A stretch of DNA of 57,545 bases, taken from contig CACENB010000005.1 of the NCBI GenBank assembly GCA_902561015.1, forward strand, positions 1-57,545. The letters are read 5' to 3'. A program made the position numbers and the translations under genes. The notes under the pieces were generated by a model. That model had not been told where the DNA came from, did not search any database, and worked only from the letters and a program-made list of their open reading frames with translations. This document shows, one piece after another, positions 49,767-57,545 of the stretch; the stretch's first letter is position 1; each line of letters starts with the position of its first letter. This stretch comes from an uncultured Pelagibacteraceae bacterium. Lineage in GTDB: Bacteria; Pseudomonadota; Alphaproteobacteria; Pelagibacterales; Pelagibacteraceae.

Positions 49767-51200
49767 ATGAGTCAATTAAATTTAAAAATAGGCCCAAAAA
49801 TAAAGGCTTTTAGAAGACAGCTTGGTTTACAGGCCAATAAGCTTGCAGAGGAATTAAATATTTCACCAAGTTATTTAAATCTTATTGAAGGGGGCAAAAG
49901 AAAGATAGATGGAGATTTATTATTAAAGATTTGTGATAAATTGAATATAGAACTTTCACAATTAACTTCAAAAATTGATGTAAATTTAGAGAACACTTTA
50001 TCAGAAATTTTAGATGATAAGTTATTTGAAGACCTAGATATTTTAGGTCCCGAGGTAAAAGATTTAGTTAGCACAAATCCAAAAATTGGAAAAGCAATTG
50101 TTCGGTTGGGTGATATTCTGAAGAAAAAGGATCATGAATTAGTTAATAAAATAGAAAAAATTTCTGGTAAAATTGTGGATAATAGAAAAAATTCTTTTCC
50201 AGGTGAAGTAATTTCAGATTTTTTACAAGAAAATAAGAATTATTTTCCAAAATTAGAAGATTTTGCAAATCAAGTTTTTGAGAAAGTACAAAAAAATAAT
50301 AGAACTAGATATGTTGCTCTTTGTGATTATTTGAAATCAAAATATGGAATTGTAGTTAAAGACGTAATTCCTGAGGAAGATAAACCTTTTTCTAAAATTT
50401 TTATAAAAAATAAAAAAGAACTATTGTTAAGTGATTATAGTTCGTTAGAGACAAAAAAACTTCATGCTGCTGCTCAAATTGCGCAAGAGGGTGCAAGTAA
50501 AGATATTGAAGATTATTTATCTAAATTTTCTTTTCCTTCCGAGGAGTCTAAGAAGCTTTCGAAAGTAGCATTATTGAATTATTGTGGAGCAGCAATCTTA
50601 ATGCCGTATAAACTTTTTCACTCTGAATGTAAAAAACTCAAATATGATTTAGAATTACTTCAAAATACCTTTGCAACATCTTTTGAACAAGTTGCACATA
50701 GAGTAACTTGTTTACAAGATCCAAAGTTACCTGGAATTCCATTTCATTTTTTGAGAGTTGACATGGCTGGAAATATTTCAAAAAGATTTTCTTTATCAGG
50801 TATTGAAATTCCAAGATATGGAGGGGCATGTCCTAGATGGAACGTGTATTCAGCATTTACTAGACCGGGGGTTATCCAAAGTGCTGTAAGCAAAATGACT
50901 AATGGAGAAAAGTATGTTTGTATAGCTAGAACAGTCGAGAAGGGTATTGGACGATTTGGTAGGACTAAAAGTATTTTATCAATAGGATTAGGATGTGAAG
51001 CAAAATATGCAAAAGACTTTATTTATACAGAAAATTTAAATATGAGTGATAAATCAACAGAGATACCTATTGGTGTGTCATGTAGAACCTGTGATAGATT
51101 AGACTGTTCTCAAAGAGCATTTCCGCCATTACACAAAAAGTTTGACGTAGATATAAATACAAGAGGTGTTTCTATCTATGTAAGTGATAAGAAAAATTAA
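49767..51200 (+). CDS. XRE/ImmA-like regulator of the RamB/ScfR (short-chain acyl-CoA responsive) family
   Basis: N-terminal HTH (IGPKIKAFRRQLGLQANKLAEELNISPSYLNLIEGGKRKI), long C-terminus ending ...PIGVSCRTCDRLDCSQRAFPPLHKKFDVD. Confidence 0.85.
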   Translation: MSQLNLKIGPKIKAFRRQLGLQANKLAEELNISPSYLNLIEGGKRKIDGDLLLKICDKLNIELSQLTSKIDVNLENTLSEILDDKLFEDLDILGPEVKDLVSTNPKIGKAIVRLGDILKKKDHELVNKIEKISGKIVDNRKNSFPGEVISDFLQENKNYFPKLEDFANQVFEKVQKNNRTRYVALCDYLKSKYGIVVKDVIPEEDKPFSKIFIKNKKELLLSDYSSLETKKLHAAAQIAQEGASKDIEDYLSKFSFPSEESKKLSKVALLNYCGAAILMPYKLFHSECKKLKYDLELLQNTFATSFEQVAHRVTCLQDPKLPGIPFHFLRVDMAGNISKRFSLSGIEIPRYGGACPRWNVYSAFTRPGVIQSAVSKMTNGEKYVCIARTVEKGIGRFGRTKSILSIGLGCEAKYAKDFIYTENLNMSDKSTEIPIGVSCRTCDRLDCSQRAFPPLHKKFDVDINTRGVSIYVSDKKN

Positions 51201-51205
51201 AAATA

Positions 51206-51370
51206 ATGATAAAATTTATTATTCCAGCAATTATTGTTTTTTTAATAGTGTTATTTTGGGAAAAAATACAAGAATTTTTTTATAATAAGTTTAATATAAA
51301 AATGAACTATATTGTATTGGCTATTTTTGTTGTAATTTTAACTATTGTAATGGCTTTATTGTATTTTTAA
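51206..51370 (+). CDS. Small 54-aa two-helix membrane protein
   Basis: MIKFIIPAIIVFLIVLFWEKIQEFFYNKFNIKMNYIVLAIFVVILTIVMALLYF; missing from the ORF track. Confidence 0.5.
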   Translation: MIKFIIPAIIVFLIVLFWEKIQEFFYNKFNIKMNYIVLAIFVVILTIVMALLYF

Positions 51371-51409
51371 TTTAATGGACTTAAAAATTGAAATTATAAA
51401 AATTAGATT

Positions 51410-52039
51410 ATGAGAGAAATATTCAAAAATGTAAGGGATAAATTGGCTTCAAAGTATCTAGAAAACAGTTTATCCAAAAGTAATAAAAAATTTAAACCTC
51501 GAATTAAAGCTCGATTAAGAAAAAATAAACAAATTTTAAGTAAAAATTTAAGTAACTTTTTTGACTGGATTAAAGGAGCAGAATTAGTTGAATTAAAAGA
51601 ATGTAATACAAATGAGGACCCTGTAAGACCAGAATTAGACAACGCTTTTAGAACAAATTATGGAAGAAAAATATATGGAGTTAGATATAAAAATGAAATT
51701 CATGCGGTAATGTGTTTTGCGTTTACAAACAAAGTACCCAAAGATGTTACGCAACTGGATAAATTTAGTCATGATGCTTTTTTACAAAGCACCCAAAGGG
51801 GCCAAACTGTCGGGCAAATTGCTATTGCATATACTGTTTGGTCTAAAAAAAGAGGTGGTGGAAAATTAATTGTAAAAGAGGTTTTTAAGAAAATTAAAAA
51901 ATCAAATCATTTAAATAGGTTGGTAACTTTGTCTCCGCTAACGGATATGGCGACGAAATTTCACTTAAGAAATGGTGCTAAATTGTTACAAGTAAATGAG
52001 TCTACTCAAAATTTTGAATATATTGTAAGCAAAAAATGA
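51410..52039 (+). CDS. Uncharacterised protein, possibly GNAT-like
   Basis: Basic N-terminus; VGQIAIAYTVWSKKRGGGKLIVKEVFKKIKKSNHLNRLVTLSPLTDMATKFHLRNGAKLL vaguely resembles an acetyltransferase core. Confidence 0.5.
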   Translation: MREIFKNVRDKLASKYLENSLSKSNKKFKPRIKARLRKNKQILSKNLSNFFDWIKGAELVELKECNTNEDPVRPELDNAFRTNYGRKIYGVRYKNEIHAVMCFAFTNKVPKDVTQLDKFSHDAFLQSTQRGQTVGQIAIAYTVWSKKRGGGKLIVKEVFKKIKKSNHLNRLVTLSPLTDMATKFHLRNGAKLLQVNESTQNFEYIVSKK

Positions 52040-53160
52040 TTTCATTTATCCTAAGTTATTTAATTCCGTTTCTTATACTTATAATGATTGTTGTTTTCAT
52101 TCATGAATATGGACATTATTACTTTGCAAAAAAATATGGGGTAGGTGTTACAGACTTTTCAATTGGATTTGGTAAAGAAATATTTGGCTGGAATGATAAG
52201 TCTGGTACGCGTTGGAAATTATGTTGGATACCACTTGGAGGCTACGTAAAATTTTTTGGAGATCGAAATGTTTTTTCTCAAGCTGACCAAGAAGAATTAA
52301 TTAAAAAATATAATGATCAAGATAGGAAAAAATTATTTGTTCTCAAACCATTATATCAAAGAGTATTGATAGTATTCGGTGGTCCACTAGCTAATTTTAT
52401 TTTAGCTTTAGTCATCTTTTTTTCAATTTATACTTTTATCGGAAAAGATTTTACTCCTGCTGTTATTAATGAAGTACAAAAAGATAGCCCCGCAATGATT
52501 GGTGGTCTTAAACAAGACGACATTATTTTAGAAATTGATGGTAACGAGGTTCAAAGTATTATGGATGTGTCTAAATATATAACAATGTCCTCAGCTGATA
52601 TTATAGATTTTAAGGTCAAAAGATTTTCTAATGAAATTATACTTAAAATAAAACCAAACACTGTTCTTGGTGAAGATAATCTTGGTAACAAAATACAAAA
52701 AAGAATGGTTGGCATTAAATTAGGTGCATACAATAATGAAGTTAATCATGTAAAGTTAGGGCCTGTTAAAGCTCTATACCATGCAGCTAATGAAGTTATC
52801 TATGTAAGCACTGCATCATTAAAATACATAGGTAGCATGATAATAGGTAAAGCTGATACATCACAATTAGGAGGACCTATTAGAATTGCAAAAATATCTG
52901 GTCAAGTTGCGGAATTTGGAGTTTTGGCTTTTATAAGCATGATGGCTTATATTTCTATAAGTTTAGGGTTAGTAAATTTATTCCCAATTCCAATGTTGGA
53001 TGGAGGCCATTTAATGTTTTATACATTTGAGAAAATTCTAGGAAGACCATTATCGCAAAAAACACAGGAGGGTTTTTTTCGAATCGGTGTGTTTTTATTG
53101 TTAACCCTAATGTTTTTCACTACGTTTAATGATTTGAAGGACTTAGGAGTTTTACAATAA
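52036..53160 (+). CDS. rseP: RIP metalloprotease RseP (M50 site-2 protease with PDZ)
   Basis: VVFIHEYGHYYFAKKYGV (HExxH), GGYVKFFGD, PDZ region, LGLVNLFPIPMLDGGHL. Confidence 0.95.
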   Translation: MISFILSYLIPFLILIMIVVFIHEYGHYYFAKKYGVGVTDFSIGFGKEIFGWNDKSGTRWKLCWIPLGGYVKFFGDRNVFSQADQEELIKKYNDQDRKKLFVLKPLYQRVLIVFGGPLANFILALVIFFSIYTFIGKDFTPAVINEVQKDSPAMIGGLKQDDIILEIDGNEVQSIMDVSKYITMSSADIIDFKVKRFSNEIILKIKPNTVLGEDNLGNKIQKRMVGIKLGAYNNEVNHVKLGPVKALYHAANEVIYVSTASLKYIGSMIIGKADTSQLGGPIRIAKISGQVAEFGVLAFISMMAYISISLGLVNLFPIPMLDGGHLMFYTFEKILGRPLSQKTQEGFFRIGVFLLLTLMFFTTFNDLKDLGVLQ

Positions 53161-53312
53161 AATTTATTTAAAATTTAAAAAAACCAATAAAATCAACGTT
53201 TTTATGACTATACTAGATATTGTGTATAAGTATTTTATTTACACTAAAAAAAGTCTTGATTTATCAAGGTTTTTGATAAAGATAGTAAATAACCTAATAA
53301 ACCGGAGCTAAA

Positions 53313-53588
53313 ATGAACAAAAAACAATTAGTGGTCAAGCTTTCAGGGGCTTTAAACTTGAGTAAAGCTGATGCTGAGAGAACTTTTGACACAATTACCA
53401 ACACTATTTTGGACGCTTTAAAAGCTGACGATTCAGTGAAAATTGCTGGATTTGGCACCTATAAAGTTGCTAAGAGAAAAGCTAGAGTTGGAAGAAACCC
53501 AAGAACTGGTGAGCAAATTCAAATTGCTGCATCACAGAAGGTCAAATTCTTACCCGCAAAAGCTTTAAAAGAAGTTTTCAACAAATAA
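53313..53588 (+). CDS. hup: DNA-binding protein HU
   Basis: MNKKQLVVKLSGALNLSKADAERTFDTI...VKIAGFGTYKVAKRKARVGRNPRTGEQIQIAASQKVKFLPAKALKE. Confidence 0.95.
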   Translation: MNKKQLVVKLSGALNLSKADAERTFDTITNTILDALKADDSVKIAGFGTYKVAKRKARVGRNPRTGEQIQIAASQKVKFLPAKALKEVFNK

Positions 53589-53596
53589 AGGTCTTT

Positions 53597-53628
53597 ACAG
53601 CCTTAACATAATTGTGTGTTAAGGCTGT
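53597..53628 (+). terminator. 12-bp stem hairpin downstream of HU gene
   Basis: ACAGCCTTAACA-TAATTGTG-TGTTAAGGCTGT, perfect stem, but no long T-run after it. Confidence 0.6.
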
Positions 53629-53723
53629 TACTATATGCAAATTCTGCATATCAAATTCTCATAATCAACGTTAGTTTTTCGTATTTTTAAAAATATAAGA
53701 ACTTTCTTAACAGGGAGGTCTTA

Positions 53724-55022
53724 ATGACTAAATTATTAAAAAAAATAAGTGTGCCACTTGTTAGTTTAATTTTTTTATTAAACATGAGTAGTGCAGGATA
53801 TGCAGAATCAACTGTTTCTGCAGAAGTAGGGTTTATTTTTAATACTCTACTATTTTTAATGTGTGGATTCCTGGTCTTTTTTATGGCTTGTGGATTTGCA
53901 ATGTTAGAGTCAGGTATGGTTACATCTAAAAGTGTATCTGTAATCTGTGCAAAAAATATAGGTTTAGTATCTATCGGAGCAATAATGTTTTGGTTGGTTG
54001 GATATAACCTAGCATATGGTATCCCAGAAGGAGGATACATTGGAAAATTCATTCCATGGAGCGACGCTAGTAAGATCGATACTGGTTACGCAGATGGATC
54101 GGATTGGTATTTCCAAATGGTATTTTGTGTAACAACAGTTTCAATTGTTTCTGGAACAATGGCTGAAAGAATTAAATTATGGCCATTCTTTTTATTTGCA
54201 GCAATTTTAGCTGGTGTTATTTATCCAATTGTAATGGGTTGGCAGTGGGGAGGTGGCTGGTTAGCTAAAGCTGGTTTCTCAGACTTTGCTGGTTCAACAT
54301 TAGTACACTCAACTGGTGGAGCAGCTGCTTTAGCTGGTGCAATACTTATTGGGCCTAGATTAGGTAGATTTACTAAGTCTGGAGCTCCGGCACCACTTAA
54401 ACCTTTTGCAGCATCGTCAATTCCATTAGTTACATTAGGTGTATTTATCCTATGGTTAGGTTGGTTTGGATTTAATGGTGGTTCACAATTAGCAATTGGA
54501 ACTGCTCCTGATGCAATTGCTGTGTCAAAAATATTTATAAACACTCTATTAGCTGGTGCAGGTGGTGTAATGGCCGCTGCAGCTGTCACTAGATTATCTG
54601 GTAAAACAGACGTCGTGCAAATGCTTAATGGATGTATTGGTGGTTTAGTTGCTATCACTGCAGAGCCATTAATGCCTTCACCGTTTGCTTCAATTTTAAT
54701 TGGTGCAGTAGGAGGTATAATAGTTGTTTATGGTACGAAGATGTTGTTTGCTTTAAAAATCGATGACGTAGTCGGAGCAATTCCCGCTCACATGTTTGCA
54801 GGTATCTGGGGAACTTTAATAGTTCCAGCTACAAACTCGGGTGCGAATTTTGGTACTCAGTTACTAGGCGTAATTTCAATAAATGCATTTGTATTTGTTG
54901 CTGCGTTTATAGTTTGGTCATTGATGAAAGCTACAATGGGTATCAGATTGAGTAAAGAAGCTGAAATGAAAGGAACTGACGTGTCAGAGACTGGAGTTAT
55001 AGCTTACTCAATTAGAGACTAA
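53724..55022 (+). CDS. amtB: Ammonium transporter
   Basis: Signal peptide then GFAMLESGMVTSKS, ADGSDWYFQMVFCVTTVSIVSGTMAER, VHSTGGAAALAGAI, LGWFGFNGGSQL, GAIPAHMFAGIWG. Confidence 0.96.
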   Translation: MTKLLKKISVPLVSLIFLLNMSSAGYAESTVSAEVGFIFNTLLFLMCGFLVFFMACGFAMLESGMVTSKSVSVICAKNIGLVSIGAIMFWLVGYNLAYGIPEGGYIGKFIPWSDASKIDTGYADGSDWYFQMVFCVTTVSIVSGTMAERIKLWPFFLFAAILAGVIYPIVMGWQWGGGWLAKAGFSDFAGSTLVHSTGGAAALAGAILIGPRLGRFTKSGAPAPLKPFAASSIPLVTLGVFILWLGWFGFNGGSQLAIGTAPDAIAVSKIFINTLLAGAGGVMAAAAVTRLSGKTDVVQMLNGCIGGLVAITAEPLMPSPFASILIGAVGGIIVVYGTKMLFALKIDDVVGAIPAHMFAGIWGTLIVPATNSGANFGTQLLGVISINAFVFVAAFIVWSLMKATMGIRLSKEAEMKGTDVSETGVIAYSIRD

Positions 55023-55036
55023 TTGCTTGCAATATT

Positions 55037-55084
55037 AAGGAACTCTTCGCTCTCTGTAAATAATTACTCATCGGAGAGTTCCTT
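55037..55084 (+). other. Structured 3'-UTR/intergenic stem-loop (10-bp stem, 28-nt loop)
   Basis: AAGGAACTCT (55037-55046) pairs perfectly with AGAGTTCCTT (55075-55084). Confidence 0.6.
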
Positions 55085-55116
55085 TAAAACTTTTCTCTCT
55101 CTAGTTAGTTAAACTA

Positions 55117-55147
55117 AAAGCCCCCTCCCTCGGGGGCTTTTTTTACT
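55117..55147 (+). terminator. Rho-independent terminator
   Basis: AAAGCCCCC-TCCCTC-GGGGGCTTT followed by TTTT. Confidence 0.93.
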
Positions 55148-55324
55148 TTCTTTTTTTTTAAAAATCTTTGATTACTTTCAACTATTATGTTTTCTGTACA
55201 CCAGGTAAAAAGATATTAATATAATTTTCTAGGGTTATAGTTATAATTTTTAAATAAGATAAATGGCTTGGATTAAATTTATTTTTATGCAAATTGTTAA
55301 TGTTAAGTCAAAACCTTAAATTTG

Positions 55325-56290
55325 ATGAGAAATAATATTCTTACTACAATATTTTCATTATTAATTGTTTTTATATTTTTGGAATTAATTCTTAGATTTA
55401 GTGGTGATAAGCCAACGATAAATGATTTGGCCAGAGAGGAAGACCCAGTCGTTTATAAAAAGCATAATAAATTAGGATGGGTACATAAGCCAGGCGAATA
55501 TTTGTTTCAGCCATGGTCTAAAGAAGGTAAGATTACAAAATTTACAATAAATGAAGATGGCAGCAGAAAAATTAGAAATCAATCAGAGTCAAATAAAAAA
55601 ATACTTTTCTTTGGTGGCTCATTAACGGAGGGTTGGGCTGTTGGTGATGAAGAAAATTTTGTCAATTATTTCCAAAATTTTAACTTAAATTTTAAAGTTT
55701 TTAACTTTGGGGTAGGTGGTTATGGTGGTTTTCAATCTTTACTTTTACAAGAAATTGTAACAAAAAATTTAAAAGGAATAGACCATATAATTTATGGTTT
55801 TATTGATCATCATGAAGTAAGAAATGTTGCATCAGGTTCTTGGTTATATTTATTAAATAAATATTCTAACAGGGGACATGTTAAAATACCATTTGCCTCT
55901 CTAGATTCAGGTAATTTAACAAGGAATGAACCTACAGAATATTTTAGGTTACCCTTAAGTAGTTATTCAGCTTTAATTTCTAAAATTGAAAAAAGAGTGA
56001 TGAAACTCAAATCATATGATAGGGAAAAAAATAAATTTGAGATTTCAAAATTGATAATTGAAAATATGTATTCTAATTCTAATAATCTAGATGCGAAATT
56101 CACAGTCGTTTTTTTAGATGTTAAACAAGAAAATCTCAAAAATTATAAAGATTTTCTCTATAAAAAGAATATAAACTTCGTTAATTGTCAATTCAACCCA
56201 GATGAAATTGTTTTAGGTGAGTCTCATCCAAATGCTCTAAATCATAAAATTGTTGCTCAATGTTTATCTAAAAACTTAGAACTAAATTGA
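55325..56290 (+). CDS. Membrane-anchored SGNH/GDSL-hydrolase-like protein
   Basis: N-terminal TM; block I-like FFGGSLTEGW, NFGVGGYGGFQS, C-terminal ESHPNALNH. Confidence 0.65.
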   Translation: MRNNILTTIFSLLIVFIFLELILRFSGDKPTINDLAREEDPVVYKKHNKLGWVHKPGEYLFQPWSKEGKITKFTINEDGSRKIRNQSESNKKILFFGGSLTEGWAVGDEENFVNYFQNFNLNFKVFNFGVGGYGGFQSLLLQEIVTKNLKGIDHIIYGFIDHHEVRNVASGSWLYLLNKYSNRGHVKIPFASLDSGNLTRNEPTEYFRLPLSSYSALISKIEKRVMKLKSYDREKNKFEISKLIIENMYSNSNNLDAKFTVVFLDVKQENLKNYKDFLYKKNINFVNCQFNPDEIVLGESHPNALNHKIVAQCLSKNLELN

Positions 56291-56398
56291 GAAACTTTAA
56301 TAAGAGTTTACATTATATCCAGACAAGATAGAGAAATGTTTGACCAAAATATAGATTTAGTTCATAATACTAAAATCTAAAAGTAAAATATCATTGAC

Positions 56399-57388
56399 TT
56401 ACAGAAGATTCATAATTTGATTAAAAACTAAATTTGTTTTTAATTTTTTCATTCCTTCTCTATTTCTATTCCATGTATTATCCTTATATTCCTCTGGGGT
56501 AATGGGATTAATTTTACTATATTTTAGTTCACTTGCAGGATCGTTTGCTATTAAACCAAATGTTTTTATTCCTAATGCAGCTGATAGATTTAAAGGGCCA
56601 GAGTTATTTCCAACATAAAAATTAGAATTTTTTAATGCCAGAATTACACCTTCTAGATCTTTAGACGAACAATTAATAAAATAATTTTTTTTTGATTTTT
56701 TTATAATTTTGTCAGCTATATAAGATTTATCTGGGCCACAGATTAAATATATGTAATCGCAAAGACCCCTTTCTTTTAAAAGTTCAGCCAATTCGATAAA
56801 ATTTTCTTCATACCACATTTTGTAATCTTCAAAAGAATCAACCCCAAATGAAATTTTTTTTCCTTTGATAAGTAAATCGGAATTATTATTCTTTAGTCTT
56901 TCGACATTGATTTGAATTTCAGGATAGATATTATTTACGTTAATTGAATTTATTTTAAGTAATTTTCGAGATTGTTCTGAATAATTCAAAGTTTGATCAT
57001 TCTCATCAAGGTATTTAGATGTTGTAAGCCATTTTTTTTGATTACCTAGACCTGGACCAATTATATTTTTTATCTTAGCAAATTTAGCTGCAATAGCTGG
57101 TTTATTTACTTTATCTAAAATATAAATAATTTCGTATTTTTCTTTTTTAAAAAATTTCGTAAGCTTAAACACATCTATCCAATAATAAATACCTTTTCTA
57201 AATTCATTATAAAAAATTTTATTTATATGATTTAGGTCTTTTAAGATATTTTGTGCTTGTGTTTTTTTACGTACAACTAGATCAATATTTGTTTTGTAGT
57301 GATCACTTATTGCTTTTATATAAGGAAGTTGCCATATTAGGTCACCTAATTTGTGATGTGTATAAACAATGCAAATTTTTTTATTCAT
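56399..57388 (-). CDS. Glycosyltransferase family 9 (heptosyltransferase-like)
   Basis: YTHHKLGDLIWQLPYIKAI, NIIGPGLGNQKKW, VGNNSGPLNLSAALGIKTFGL. Confidence 0.8.
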   Translation of the reverse strand: MNKKICIVYTHHKLGDLIWQLPYIKAISDHYKTNIDLVVRKKTQAQNILKDLNHINKIFYNEFRKGIYYWIDVFKLTKFFKKEKYEIIYILDKVNKPAIAAKFAKIKNIIGPGLGNQKKWLTTSKYLDENDQTLNYSEQSRKLLKINSINVNNIYPEIQINVERLKNNNSDLLIKGKKISFGVDSFEDYKMWYEENFIELAELLKERGLCDYIYLICGPDKSYIADKIIKKSKKNYFINCSSKDLEGVILALKNSNFYVGNNSGPLNLSAALGIKTFGLIANDPASELKYSKINPITPEEYKDNTWNRNREGMKKLKTNLVFNQIMNLL

Positions 57389-57545
57389 TAAAAGTAAGAT
57401 TTATATCATCTCTTCTCTTTAAATTTCCAAAATCTAAGCCTTTAATTGGATATCTATTTTTTGATTTTTTTTTACTTATCTTAAATCTTTTTTTATTTAA
57501 AAAAGTAATTTCTAAAACTAATGGCATTCCCTTTTTGTCAAAACC
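57381..57545 (-). CDS. C-terminal fragment of an unidentified protein (truncated by window edge)
   Basis: Minus-strand frame GFDKKGMPLVLEITFLNKKRFKISKKKSKNRYPIKGLDFGNLKRRDDINLTFNE ending TAA at 57381-57383, overlapping the GT9 start. Confidence 0.5.
   Translation of the reverse strand, partial: GFDKKGMPLVLEITFLNKKRFKISKKKSKNRYPIKGLDFGNLKRRDDINLTFNE

Noticed and set aside
54221-54658. 145-aa minus-strand ORF opposite amtB
   Set aside because: Lies wholly antisense to a clearly conserved amtB; Pro/Ala-rich composition reflects mirrored codons of the transporter.
1-57545. CRISPR arrays, tRNA/rRNA genes, IS elements or prophage
   Set aside because: No spaced repeat arrays, cloverleaf-like genes, transposase/integrase or phage structural ORFs were noticed; tRNAscan/Infernal could not be run.

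Overview
AT-rich, gene-dense window that looks like a streamlined alphaproteobacterial genome of the SAR11/Pelagibacter type. This is inferred from base composition, very short intergenic gaps and gene content. No tRNA, rRNA, CRISPR array, transposon or prophage was recognised. Main blocks: hda(partial)-aspS; a stand-alone NrdJ C-terminal/TSCPD protein; NDUFA12; accBC-aroQ; thiSG; RNase E/G; PBP1A; prfB with a programmed +1 frameshift; tyrS; anmK; a complete suf operon headed by an IscR-like regulator with a type-1-like IscR operator; glnA; ALDH-DUF779; an inositol/sugar catabolic island (sugar ABC transporter, iolG, iolE, iolD, HpcH aldolase, ALDH, Gfo/Idh, ROK kinase, FAH protein) lacking recognisable iolB, iolC and iolJ; a TPP riboswitch upstream of an SSS transporter (ThiV-like); an ABC-2 exporter; aceA divergent from a RamB/ScfR-like regulator with seven TTTACAAA-type repeats between them; rseP; HU; amtB; and surface-polysaccharide-type genes at the right edge. 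The most notable items are the TTTACAAA operator array, the non-canonical inositol island, the riboswitch/ThiV unit, a perfect 30-bp palindrome followed by a T-run between the sugar-binding protein and permease genes, a very basic N-terminal extension on an aldehyde dehydrogenase, an orphan NrdJb-like protein, and three small ORFs missing from the supplied track.
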